From Bacteroidia bacterium (lineage in GTDB: Bacteria > Bacteroidota > Bacteroidia > B-17B0 > Aurantibacillaceae): a DNA stretch of 64,000 nt. How positions within the stretch are numbered: the first letter of the stretch is position 1; every line of letters begins with the position of its first letter. Of this stretch, positions 36,599-44,809 are shown piece by piece. The stretch covers positions 310,001 to 374,000 of the forward strand of contig JAEUTO010000006.1 in NCBI GenBank assembly GCA_016787785.1, given 5' to 3'. The notes beneath the pieces are model-generated. The model was not told where the DNA came from. It searched no databases and was given only the letters and a program-made list of their open reading frames with translations. Position numbers and translations under genes: made by a program.

Positions 36599-36991
36599 CT
36601 ACTTATCCAGGATCTTTTTGATCTCCGGTTTAAAATACAAATTAGATTTTAAGATCTTACCGTCTTCCCTAAAAATAGGTTGTCCGTTCTCATCTAGTTT
36701 ACTCATATTACTTCTGTGAATTTCGTCGTAAACTTCTTCTATCTTATGCTGTAAGCCGTGTTTTAAAATGGTGCCAAATAAAATGTATAGTTGGTCGCCC
36801 AAAGCATCGGCAATTTCTATCATATCGCCATTTTTGCAGGCTTCAAGATATTCTTCGTTCTCTTCTTTAATTAAGTTGTAACGCAAGGTATAATCTTTTT
36901 CACTTATCAGGTTCATTTCAGAAGCATTACCGATCTTAAAAATATCGTGAAACTCTTCTACCGATTTTATTTTTTCGTACAACTTGCTCAT
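36599..36991 (-). CDS. MazG-like nucleotide pyrophosphohydrolase
   Basis: 130 residues, all-alpha NTP-PPase superfamily. The helical motif EENEEYLEA (about 42-50) and the ADALGDQLYILFGTILKHGL block (about 61-80) hold the E-x2-E and D-x3-D magnesium ligands. The end motif EVYDEIHRSNMSKLDENG is a family hallmark, shared with the phage and Bacteroidota 'phosphoribosyl-ATP pyrophosphohydrolase-like' proteins. Likely role: clearing aberrant nucleotides; substrate unproven. It lies 3 nt after the Skp-like gene stop, so the pair is co-transcribed. Confidence 0.85.
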   Translation of the reverse strand: MSKLYEKIKSVEEFHDIFKIGNASEMNLISEKDYTLRYNLIKEENEEYLEACKNGDMIEIADALGDQLYILFGTILKHGLQHKIEEVYDEIHRSNMSKLDENGQPIFREDGKILKSNLYFKPEIKKILDK

Positions 36992-36994
36992 GAA

Positions 36995-37651
36995 CTATTT
37001 ATTTTTTTTGCTTTTGCGTTGTTTGTATTCGTCGTTAAATTGCGTAACGATCTGGTCAGTAATATCCAAAGTAGCGTTACCTAAAAGCATGGTTGGCACA
37101 GCATCGCTGTAAGAAAGTATGTAGTCATATTTCCCGTCGTTCCACTTTACTAAAAAATCTTTTACGTTCTTTTGAAAAGAGGCATTCTTCTCGCCAATAT
37201 CAATTGACAAATTGTCCATCTGTATCTGTTTATTCTGTGCTTCTTTTTCAATGGCTTGTATCTCTCTTGCTTTTGCCTCTAACTCGCTTTGTGGCGCTAT
37301 GCCAGCTTTTTGCGACATCTGAAATTCTTCTACCTTTTTTTGGTATTGCATACTCAGACTTTCTACACTCGCTTCAATACTCGCTTTTTTTCTTTTCGAT
37401 TCAGCTATCAGGTCAATTACTTCTAAACTTTTATCATTTAAAATATCAATATTTACAAATGCAATTTTACCGGTGGGTGTATTTCCAACTGGCGCTACCG
37501 TTTTGGTTTCTGCTGGTTTTGTATCTGTCTTAATATCTTCGGTGCTTTCTTTTTTCTCAGAAGTTGGGCCAGTTAAATTATTTACCTTGTAAAATAAAAA
37601 TCCTACAGCGGCAACTAATACAACATTAACACCAATAATTGCTTTGTTCAT
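36995..37651 (-). CDS. OmpH/Skp-like periplasmic protein
   Basis: 218 residues from the ATG at 37651 (MNKAIIGVNVV). N-terminal hydrophobic segment (about 3-22), which may be an uncleaved anchor. A linker rich in Lys/Glu/Thr follows, then the OmpH fold: IAFVNIDILNDKSLEV, a long coiled-coil hairpin (about 85-165, KKVEEFQMSQKAG...) and a return strand (YDYILSYSDAVPTMLL). Skp-like proteins carry unfolded outer-membrane proteins across the periplasm. It probably acts here for the many barrels and T9SS cargos. Upstream of a MazG-like gene, an unexpected partner. Confidence 0.86.
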   Translation of the reverse strand: MNKAIIGVNVVLVAAVGFLFYKVNNLTGPTSEKKESTEDIKTDTKPAETKTVAPVGNTPTGKIAFVNIDILNDKSLEVIDLIAESKRKKASIEASVESLSMQYQKKVEEFQMSQKAGIAPQSELEAKAREIQAIEKEAQNKQIQMDNLSIDIGEKNASFQKNVKDFLVKWNDGKYDYILSYSDAVPTMLLGNATLDITDQIVTQFNDEYKQRKSKKNK

Positions 37652-37684
37652 TATCAACTAATTTTAATGCAAATATAAAGTTAC

Positions 37685-38833
37685 TTACGGTTTAAACAAT
37701 AATTTTTGGCGAGGTTTTACTTCCATTTGTAAATCATTAACAGTTGCCTGCGTTTGGCCTTGTATATACTTATAAATGTTGTTAAATGTAATGCTCTCGC
37801 GGTAGCAGTTAGTGCACAATTCGTCGCGGCACCAGGCGTTATAATCAAGGGTATATAAGGAATCTTTTTTATGACAAAAATGTTGTACATAAGGTGGTAA
37901 TTTATCTAAAACGATTTTTGAGAATTTAATTTCTACTTCATTAACATTGCCGCTTTTAAAATTACCAGAAAGGTTATCGGGCCATATATTTTTTTGATTA
38001 AAACAGGGCATTATCCAAAATAAGGCTATAATGATGTAAAACAAAGGAAACTGCAACAATAGAGTAGGGCTGTAATAGCGCTGTTTTGTTTTGCCTGAGA
38101 ATAATAGAAAAAGAAGTGGGATGAAAGTGATATTGCAAAACCACATGGCGTAATTTTGATTGTTTTCTGAAGGAAATAAAAAAATAATAAGCAACAGGTG
38201 AAAAATAACCGCAAAAGTAATTGCAAGGTATCTTATCGGTCTTATCAATAAACCAACGCCAATAAAAATAAGCACATATGGAATAAACACGCCTATTTTG
38301 TTAATGAAGAGGAATTGGCGCTCACTCATCATTTTTTGTAAAGGCGAAATAAGATCCGGAAAGTCTGTTTCTTTAAATAAAGAATTGAGTTGACTTATGC
38401 CGTTAAAAATATAAATAGAACAAAAGATCAGTTGCAATACAATAAAAAAAGAAGTGAATTTATTTGCATCGTCAATGCGGCCGTTATAGAACATTAATAC
38501 AAATAAAAAGGCAAAATAAATATAGAACCACGGCTGCAATCTATTAACATCGTAAAATACCAGAGCTGCCCCAATTAATAATGCCAGAAAAATAAGTAAG
38601 CGGTGTTTCTTTAAAAATAAAGAAGCAACAATTAATAACATAAAAAAACCAACAACAAAATAATCGTAAGGCGCCTCAACAAAAAACAACTCATAGGCAG
38701 GGGCATATGGAAATAATCTTTCGCCACCCCAAAGATGAAAGGATAATAAAACCGAGATAATAAGCGAGATGCAAATGGTAACCCTGATCAGCAATAAACG
38801 TTGTGGAATTGGTATCGTGAGTCCTTCTATCAT
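37685..38833 (-). CDS. polytopic membrane protein, HTTM-like
   Basis: 382 residues with about nine hydrophobic segments (from residue 15 to about 270), followed by a soluble C-terminal part (about 280-382) with five cysteines (QHFCHKKD, WCRDELCTNCYRES). The membrane part with YFYIYFAFLFVLM, QLIFCSIYIFNGISQL and FAVIFHLLLIIFLF is reminiscent of HTTM/vitamin K-dependent carboxylase-like proteins, but the match is from memory and weak. The start overlaps the preceding NlpC gene stop by 4 nt (ATGA). Function unknown. Confidence 0.6.
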   Translation of the reverse strand: MIEGLTIPIPQRLLLIRVTICISLIISVLLSFHLWGGERLFPYAPAYELFFVEAPYDYFVVGFFMLLIVASLFLKKHRLLIFLALLIGAALVFYDVNRLQPWFYIYFAFLFVLMFYNGRIDDANKFTSFFIVLQLIFCSIYIFNGISQLNSLFKETDFPDLISPLQKMMSERQFLFINKIGVFIPYVLIFIGVGLLIRPIRYLAITFAVIFHLLLIIFLFPSENNQNYAMWFCNITFIPLLFLLFSGKTKQRYYSPTLLLQFPLFYIIIALFWIMPCFNQKNIWPDNLSGNFKSGNVNEVEIKFSKIVLDKLPPYVQHFCHKKDSLYTLDYNAWCRDELCTNCYRESITFNNIYKYIQGQTQATVNDLQMEVKPRQKLLFKP

Positions 38834-39369
38834 TTATTTTTTAGCTTTCCTGCTGTGTAAAAGTATTTCTGATAGTATGTTTCAGTTAAACTGTTAACCA
38901 ATACGCCTCTTGTGGTACTGGCATGTACAAATTTATTGTCGCGTAAATAAACGCCCACGTGTGTAATGGAATTACTGTTTATTTTAAAGAAAATAAGATC
39001 CCCCTCGGTTGCTTTTTCGATCTTTGTTTTTTCACATTCCTTATAGATCTCACCGGCCGTTCTTGGTATTTTTCTGCCGTATACTTTTTCAAATAAATTA
39101 ATGGTAAAGCAGCTGCAGTCAACTCCTGTTTTTTCGCAACCGCCATATTTGTAAGGTGTGCCGTACCAGTCGCTGATAAAGGAATAGAGTTTACTTTCTC
39201 GCACTTCTTTACTGGTAAGACCCATTTTTTCTCTAAACACCACCGAGCCTGATTTGGCCTCTGCCTTGGGTTTGTTAACGGTTTTAACCGATTCTTTTTT
39301 ATGCCTGCAGCCATATCCTACCAATAGAATACAAAAAAACATCATAGTTTTTGACCGTGAAAGACGCAT
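38830..39369 (-). CDS. NlpC/P60 cell-wall hydrolase, probable lipoprotein
   Basis: 179 residues. An N-terminal hydrophobic stretch ends in LLVGYGC (Cys21), a loose lipobox. The NlpC/P60 domain (about 65-179) shows the catalytic Cys in GVDCSCFT, the His in SITHVGVYL and the third residue region HASTTRGV. It therefore should cut the D-gamma-Glu-mDAP bond in peptidoglycan stems. The usual DCSGF motif reads DCSCF here. The gene overlaps the downstream membrane protein by 4 nt, so they may act together. Upstream is a 157-nt gap to the divergent E1 gene. Confidence 0.9.
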   Translation of the reverse strand: MRLSRSKTMMFFCILLVGYGCRHKKESVKTVNKPKAEAKSGSVVFREKMGLTSKEVRESKLYSFISDWYGTPYKYGGCEKTGVDCSCFTINLFEKVYGRKIPRTAGEIYKECEKTKIEKATEGDLIFFKINSNSITHVGVYLRDNKFVHASTTRGVLVNSLTETYYQKYFYTAGKLKNK

Positions 39370-39452
39370 TTACCATAAAAATACACGAATACAGTAAGCC
39401 TTTAACGGCAAGTGGCGGGCAATTGTAGACATAGGCCTGTTAATTACCCAAT

Positions 39453-39474
39453 GTTAAATACTCATTAATTTAAC
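39453..39474. repeat. inverted repeat upstream of the E1 gene
   Basis: GTTAAAT (39453-39459) and ATTTAAC (39468-39474), separated by 8 nt, 53 nt before the E1 ATG. It could be a regulator site; the AT-rich setting makes chance pairing possible. Confidence 0.3.
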
Positions 39475-39526
39475 TATGATTTACTGTTAATTTTCCCTAT
39501 TTTTAGAACTTCTAACCCTATTTATA

Positions 39527-41620
39527 ATGGATGATTTTACGTTGAAACCTACTACCGTGAAAACCAAAATACCTTTAGAGACCCTTAAACATGCCTTTTC
39601 GCTTATGTGCACTGCTAAAAGTATGACAGAGTTATACGAAGCAAATAAGGATGTTACCGCTAAATACGTTCACGCTACAAGCCGTGGCCACGAAGCCGTT
39701 CAAATAGCTTTAGGTTTGCAGCTTTTACCGCAGGATTTTGTTAGCCCCTATTACCGCGACGATAGTATCTTACTTTCTATTGGAATGCAGCCATACGAAC
39801 TCATGTCGCAGCTTTTAGCTAAACGCAACGATCCATTTTCCGGGGGCAGGACTTATTATTCGCATCCAAGTTTAAGGAGAGAGAATATGCCTAAGATCCC
39901 ACACCAGTCTAGTGCCACGGGTATGCAAGCTATTCCTGCCACTGGTATTGCCATGGGCATGCAGTATATTGAGAAGAATGGGATGAACATCGATTACAAG
40001 GGTAACAACCCTGTTTCGGTCTGTTCTTTAGGAGATGCAAGTTGCACAGAGGGTGAAGTTTCTGAAGCTTTTCAAATGGCAGTTCTAAAACAATTGCCAA
40101 TTTTATATTTTGTACAGGATAATGAATGGGATATCAGCGCGCATGCGAAGGAATTCCGCGCGCAGGATATTACCGAGTTTGCTAAAGGGTTTAAAGGTTT
40201 AGAAACAAGGACTATTGACGGTTCTGATTTTATTTTAAGTTATAATACTTTAAAAGAGTGTTTGGATATTATTCGCGAAGAAAGACGCCCCATGTTGATC
40301 CACGCAAAAGTGCCTTTATTGAACCATCATACAAGTGGCGTGCGTAAAGAATGGTACCGCGATGATCTGGAAGAAGCTGCAAAACGCGACCCGTTACCTC
40401 GCTTAAGAAATCAATTGATCATTGCTGGTATAGATGCACCCGAACTTAAAAAAATAGAAGAGGACGCCAAGAATTTGGTAGAAGCAGATTATCAAAAAGC
40501 ACTACTGGAAGAGGATCCAAAACCGGAAGATCTTTTTTTACATGAATTTGCAGCTACGCCAATTACCGAAGAAAAAGGTGAAAGAGCGCCTGCCGGCAAA
40601 CAGCCAACCGTTATGGTGGATAGTGCCTTATTCGCCATACGCGAATTAATGAGCAAACACCCGGAGTGTTTGTTGTACGGACAAGACGTAGGAGCGAGAC
40701 TGGGAGGGGTTTTTAGAGAGGCCGCCACTTTATCGCAACAATTTGGAGAACACAGAGTTTTTAATACACCCATACAGGAAGCATTCATTGTTGGTTCTAC
40801 CGTTGGTATGAGTGCCGTTGGTTTAAAACCAATTGTGGAAGTACAGTTTGCCGATTACATTTGGCCGGGCTTAAACCAATTGTTTACAGAAGTAAGCCGC
40901 AGTTGTTATTTAACCAATGGTAAGTGGCCGGTTAGTATGATACTGCGTGTGCCAATTGGCGCTTACGGCAGCGGCGGCCCATATCACTCAAGTTCTGTAG
41001 AAAGTGTTTTGGTAAATATTAAAGGCATTAAAATCGCTTACCCAAGTACAGGAGCCGATCTTAAAGGTTTGATGAAGGCGGCTTATTATGATCCAAACCC
41101 TGTTGTGATGTTAGAGCACAAAGGTTTGTACTGGAGTAAAATTAAAGGTACAGAAGATGCTAAGACCATTGAGCCGGATGAAGATTATGTGATCCCTTTT
41201 GGAAAAGCACGAAAAGTAATTGAAGCTACCGAAGAAAATATTAAAGCAGGAAAAACCCTAACGATCATTACTTACGGTATGGGCGTGTATTGGGCAAAAG
41301 CCGCTGCTAAGAAATTTGAAGGGCAGGTTGAAATTATTGACCTAAGAACTTTAGCACCTATTGATGAGAATTGCATTTTTGAAAGTGCACGTAAACACAA
41401 TAAAGTCATGGTGCTAACCGAAGAACCCGTACACAATGGTTTTGCGCAAAGTATTGCGGCGCGTATTTCTGAAAATTGTTTTCAATCACTAGATGCTCCT
41501 GTAAAAGTTATTGGCGCCGAGAATTTACCCGCTATTCCATTAAATTCGATCTTAGAAAAAACCATGTTGCCAAATGCTGATAAGGTAGAGAAGGCGATAG
41601 GTGATTTACTTGGGTACTAA
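39527..41620 (+). CDS. fused alpha-keto-acid dehydrogenase E1 (alpha + beta)
   Basis: 697 residues in which the two E1 subunits are joined. The alpha half (about 1-345) carries the thiamine diphosphate motif GDASCTEGEVSEAFQMAVLK...QDNEWDIS. The beta half (about 370-697) carries LYGQDVGARLGGVFREA, NTPIQEAFIVGSTVGMS, the PIGAYGSGGPYHSSS loop and the transketolase C-terminal domain. Fused E1 of this type is common in Bacteroidota and is annotated as 2-oxoisovalerate or pyruvate dehydrogenase E1. The branched-chain assignment is favoured but not proven; E2 and E3 genes are not in the window. Monocistronic by layout. Confidence 0.93.
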   Translation: MDDFTLKPTTVKTKIPLETLKHAFSLMCTAKSMTELYEANKDVTAKYVHATSRGHEAVQIALGLQLLPQDFVSPYYRDDSILLSIGMQPYELMSQLLAKRNDPFSGGRTYYSHPSLRRENMPKIPHQSSATGMQAIPATGIAMGMQYIEKNGMNIDYKGNNPVSVCSLGDASCTEGEVSEAFQMAVLKQLPILYFVQDNEWDISAHAKEFRAQDITEFAKGFKGLETRTIDGSDFILSYNTLKECLDIIREERRPMLIHAKVPLLNHHTSGVRKEWYRDDLEEAAKRDPLPRLRNQLIIAGIDAPELKKIEEDAKNLVEADYQKALLEEDPKPEDLFLHEFAATPITEEKGERAPAGKQPTVMVDSALFAIRELMSKHPECLLYGQDVGARLGGVFREAATLSQQFGEHRVFNTPIQEAFIVGSTVGMSAVGLKPIVEVQFADYIWPGLNQLFTEVSRSCYLTNGKWPVSMILRVPIGAYGSGGPYHSSSVESVLVNIKGIKIAYPSTGADLKGLMKAAYYDPNPVVMLEHKGLYWSKIKGTEDAKTIEPDEDYVIPFGKARKVIEATEENIKAGKTLTIITYGMGVYWAKAAAKKFEGQVEIIDLRTLAPIDENCIFESARKHNKVMVLTEEPVHNGFAQSIAARISENCFQSLDAPVKVIGAENLPAIPLNSILEKTMLPNADKVEKAIGDLLGY

Positions 41621-41622
41621 GT

Positions 41623-41707
41623 TTAACCACTAAAGGCATTAACAAGGCGCAAGCTGCGCTAAGAACTTTGTGTGCTTTGTGAAAAACCTCGTGCTCTTTG
41701 TGGTTAA
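41623..41707. repeat. 85-bp intergenic element with 8-bp terminal inverted repeats
   Basis: TTAACCAC (41623-41630) and GTGGTTAA (41700-41707) bound a gene-free stretch with three copies of CTTTGTG (41666, 41675 and 41696) in one direction. It fills the gap between the convergent E1 gene and the LptF/G gene. It looks like a small repeat unit of the CTTTGTGGTTAA kind seen in many environmental genomes; it could also fold as a transcription stop. Confidence 0.55.
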
Positions 41708-41720
41708 GTATAAACCGAAA

Positions 41721-42839
41721 TTACTTCTGCGCAGTTCTATAAAAATACAACGCCACAAAAGAGAAGATAATATTGGGTGTCCACACTGCTAATAACGGCG
41801 GTGCGAAGCCTGTGGTAGCAATGGTTGTAAAAATATACATAAACATAATATAGATACAGCTTAGCAATAAACCTAAAGCAATTTGTAAGCCCACACCACC
41901 GCGCACTTTGCGTGATGAAACGCAAACCCCGATTATCGTTAATATAAAAGTCGCAAAAGGGAAAGAGGTTCTTCTGTATAATTCTACTTTAAAGAAATCT
42001 ATCTTGTTGGAGCCTTTTAGTTCTTCGCGGATAATGTACTCTTTAAATTCAAAATAAGGCATGGTCTCTATCTTGCTCTCGTAGCGATTCATATCAACAG
42101 GCGAGAAGGCCAGCTTTAATTTTTTGTTCGGATAAAATTTATTTGTTTGTTTAAAAATGGGTTTCCCGGTTTTTAAAGTATCTAATCGATCCTGCGCAAT
42201 TATTTTTCTTTCGTAAACGTTAACCAAACTCCAGTCTCCGCTAACACTATCCCAGGCCATGTTATCGGCACTTAAAAAATAAGTTTGTTTGTTATTTACA
42301 ATGTCTTCAATACTAATTTTAAAAGCGGTCTTTAAACGGTTGTCGTAACTTTCCATGTAAAGCAAACGATTCGGTCCGATCTTTCTGTGAATGTTGTGCT
42401 CATCGTTGTTATAAGTATTGTTAATCCATTTATCTTCAAAACCAATTTTTATTTCTACGGCTTTTGGTAAAATAAAATGATTTAAGATCAACGAAAATGA
42501 AGCTAAAATGCTTGCGCCAATAATGTAGGGACGCATAATACGTTTAAAGCTGGTGCCACTGCTGAGTATGGCCACAAACTCGGTTTGGTGCGCCATTTTG
42601 GAAGTGAAAAAAATAACAGCAATGAACGTAAAAAGCGGTGAGAACAAATTGCCGTAATACGGAATGAACATGAAGTAATAATCAAAAATGATCTCGTTTA
42701 GCGGAATATCTTTTGTGGTGTAGGTTTGTATCTTTTCTTTGATATCAAATACAATAAAGATCAACAAGATCAAGGTAATAGAAAAAAAGAACGTGCTTAA
42801 GAACTTCTTTAAAATATATCTATCCAGGATCTTTAACAT
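41721..42839 (-). CDS. LptF/LptG family LPS-transport permease
   Basis: 372 residues. Six membrane helices in two groups (about 12-120 and about 275-370) around a periplasmic beta-jellyroll (about 125-265). The N-terminal ILDRYILKKFLSTFFFSI and TSKMAHQTEFVAILSSGTSFKRIMRPYI are family signatures. The protein extracts LPS from the inner membrane with LptB and hands it to LptC/A. Bacteroidota encode two such permeases, and whether this is F or G cannot be decided here. It begins 4 nt after the tgt stop, so tgt and this gene form one operon. Confidence 0.92.
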   Translation of the reverse strand: MLKILDRYILKKFLSTFFFSITLILLIFIVFDIKEKIQTYTTKDIPLNEIIFDYYFMFIPYYGNLFSPLFTFIAVIFFTSKMAHQTEFVAILSSGTSFKRIMRPYIIGASILASFSLILNHFILPKAVEIKIGFEDKWINNTYNNDEHNIHRKIGPNRLLYMESYDNRLKTAFKISIEDIVNNKQTYFLSADNMAWDSVSGDWSLVNVYERKIIAQDRLDTLKTGKPIFKQTNKFYPNKKLKLAFSPVDMNRYESKIETMPYFEFKEYIIREELKGSNKIDFFKVELYRRTSFPFATFILTIIGVCVSSRKVRGGVGLQIALGLLLSCIYIMFMYIFTTIATTGFAPPLLAVWTPNIIFSFVALYFYRTAQK

Positions 42840-42843
42840 CTCG

Positions 42844-43974
42844 TTACAATCGTTGCGCTAGTTGAACAACCATTTTATTTTTCCATTCCATAAACGAACC
42901 ATCAATTATGCGGGTTCTGGCCTCTTTAACGAGGCTTAAATAAAAGCCTAAATTATGTATGCTGGCAATTTGCGCGGCTAAAATTTCTTCGCAATGCACT
43001 AAATGGCGCAGATAGGCCTTTGAATAAACCTTGTCCACAAAGGTTGTTCCGTTCTCATCTAAAACAGAAAAATCGTTTTTCCATTTTTCGTTCTTAATAT
43101 TTATTATTCCATTTTGCGTAAATAATAAACCGTGGCGCGCATTACGAGTGGGCAGTACACAATCAAACATATCAATACCTAAGGCAATACATTCTAAAAG
43201 ATTTACGGGCGTTCCTACACCCATCAAATAACGTGGTTTATCTTTTGGTAAAATGTTTGTCACCACTTCGGTCATGGCATACATTTCTTCTGCTGGTTCG
43301 CCAACACTTAAACCCCCAATAGCATTTCCAAAACAATTTTTTGAGGCAATAAATTCAGCTGATTCTATCCTAAGATCTTTGTAAGTGCTGCCTTGCACAA
43401 TTGGGAACAATGCTTGTGTATAACCATATTTGGGTTCAGTTTCAGCAAAACGTGTTATGCATCTGTCTAACCAACGGTGTGTTAATGCCAAAGAATTTTT
43501 CGCGTATTTAATGTCGCAAGGGTAGGGTGTGCACTCATCAAAAGCCATAATAATATCAGCACCAATAGTACGCTGAATATCCATTACACTTTCGGGTGAA
43601 AAAAAATGTTTGCTGCCGTCAATATGACTTTTAAACGTAGCACCCTCTTCGCTTAACTTGCGTTGGTTAGCTAACGAAAAGATCTGGTAGCCACCACTAT
43701 CCGTTAAAATAGGTTTATCCCAGCCATTAAATTTATGTAATCCACCGGCGCCTTCAATAACTTCCAATCCCGGTCTTAAATATAAATGGTAGGTGTTACC
43801 TAAAATTATTTGCGCTTTAATGTCCTCTTTTAATTCGCGCTGATGCACGGCCTTAACAGTGCCTGCAGTGCCAACGGGCATAAAGATGGGGGTCTCTATT
43901 ATCCCATGTCCGGTTTCAAGAGTTCCGGCCCGGGCTTTAGAGTTTTTATCGGTATGTAAAAGGTTAAATTTCAC
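42844..43974 (-). CDS. tgt: queuine/preQ1 tRNA-ribosyltransferase
   Basis: 376 residues with a GTG start (GTGAAATTTAACCTG). The enzyme exchanges guanine for preQ1 at position 34 of GUN-anticodon tRNAs. Catalytic Asp in LTDSGGYQIFSL, the base-recognition GGLSVGEP motif, the second Asp in GIDMFDCVLPTRNARHG, and the zinc ligands in the C-terminal domain (..HCEEILAAQIASIHN.., where the usual C-x-C-x2-C is not clearly kept) are visible. Loss of a clean C-x-C-x2-C could be checked against relatives. It shares an operon with the LptF/G permease, a common Bacteroidota arrangement. Confidence 0.95.
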   Translation of the reverse strand: MKFNLLHTDKNSKARAGTLETGHGIIETPIFMPVGTAGTVKAVHQRELKEDIKAQIILGNTYHLYLRPGLEVIEGAGGLHKFNGWDKPILTDSGGYQIFSLANQRKLSEEGATFKSHIDGSKHFFSPESVMDIQRTIGADIIMAFDECTPYPCDIKYAKNSLALTHRWLDRCITRFAETEPKYGYTQALFPIVQGSTYKDLRIESAEFIASKNCFGNAIGGLSVGEPAEEMYAMTEVVTNILPKDKPRYLMGVGTPVNLLECIALGIDMFDCVLPTRNARHGLLFTQNGIINIKNEKWKNDFSVLDENGTTFVDKVYSKAYLRHLVHCEEILAAQIASIHNLGFYLSLVKEARTRIIDGSFMEWKNKMVVQLAQRL

Positions 43975-44017
43975 TGTGCTTAAAGATAAATATATAGTTT
44001 GAAACTAAAGAGAGTTT

Positions 44018-44045
44018 TTAGTCGTTAGTCATTAGTCGTTAGTCG
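44018..44045. repeat. heptanucleotide tandem array (4 x TTAGTCR)
   Basis: Four exact-length units, TTAGTCG, TTAGTCA, TTAGTCG and TTAGTCG, lie between the HAD gene and tgt. On the other strand they read GACTAAY, which shares the GACTAAT unit of the array at 54525. See the finding on heptamer arrays. Confidence 0.85.
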
Positions 44046-44071
44046 TGATCCAGTATTCATAAGCTTTCCGA

Positions 44072-44737
44072 CTATTTTACCAGAGTTTTAAATAATGTTA
44101 ATACTTCTTTCATGTTAGGTAACGTGTGATCGGCGATAGCAAATTTCTCAGGATGTTTTGTGTCTTCATCGGGTACAACTACCAATTGCATACGCGCTGC
44201 TTTGGCAGCGATGGCGCCGGTTACAGAATCTTCTATAACAACACATTGTTCCGCAGGAACGCCAATGTTCTCAGCGCAAATTAAAAAGACCTCGGGGTGG
44301 GGTTTGCCGTATTTTAAATGCTCTGCAGAAACCGCAGAGTTAAAAGTATCTTCTAGCTTAAGTTTCTTTAATACAGCATTCATAAGGCGTTCAGACGATG
44401 AAGTAGCTAAACCGATCTTTAATTTTTTCTCGCTACAAAACGTAAAAAGGTCTAAAACGCCTGTAATGGCTTTGCCTTCGCTCTCTATCAGCTCCAATAA
44501 GTTATCCATAATGGCCAATTCCACTTCGGCACTGCTATATTTGGTAACAGAATGATAGTTTAGCCAATGATCGACCACTTCGTTTATTCTCCTGCCCATG
44601 GTTTGGCGGCATTCGTCCTCCGAAACCGGCATGCCAAATTGAGCAAATCCCTTTATCATTGCCCGTCGCCATAGGGGTTCGCTGTCAATAATAACCCCGT
44701 CCATATCAAATATCACCGCTTTTACGCTATTATACAT
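44072..44737 (-). CDS. HAD family phosphatase (beta-phosphoglucomutase/hexitol phosphatase-like)
   Basis: 221 residues. HAD motif I FDMDGVIIDSEPLW (nucleophile Asp11, acid Asp13), motif II with Ser/Thr in GLATSSSERLM, the conserved Lys in KYGKPHPEVFL and motif IV in VVIEDSVTGAIAAKAARM. The C1-type helical cap is inserted after motif I. The closest known groups are the hexitol/2-deoxyglucose-6-phosphate phosphatases and beta-phosphoglucomutase. It probably works on small phosphorylated sugars in the cytoplasm. It stands alone, divergent from the glycosyltransferase gene. Confidence 0.92.
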   Translation of the reverse strand: MYNSVKAVIFDMDGVIIDSEPLWRRAMIKGFAQFGMPVSEDECRQTMGRRINEVVDHWLNYHSVTKYSSAEVELAIMDNLLELIESEGKAITGVLDLFTFCSEKKLKIGLATSSSERLMNAVLKKLKLEDTFNSAVSAEHLKYGKPHPEVFLICAENIGVPAEQCVVIEDSVTGAIAAKAARMQLVVVPDEDTKHPEKFAIADHTLPNMKEVLTLFKTLVK

Positions 44738-44796
44738 TGTTAATTATTTTGTTTAATAAAAGCAAAGATATCTTATTTTGCCTCTTGCACAGGTAA

Positions 44797-44804
44797 TAAC
44801 TTTG
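44797..44804 (+). promoter_or_regulatory. -7 box five nt before an ATG (leaderless candidate)
   Basis: TAACTTTG ends at 44804 and the glycosyltransferase ATG is at 44810. A TTTG lies at 44777-44780, but its 16-nt spacer is shorter than usual. Confidence 0.45.
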
Positions 44805-44809
44805 CAGCT

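Noticed and set aside
44018-44045. CRISPR array
   Set aside because: Units are 7 nt without spacers and no cas genes are near; this is a simple tandem repeat.
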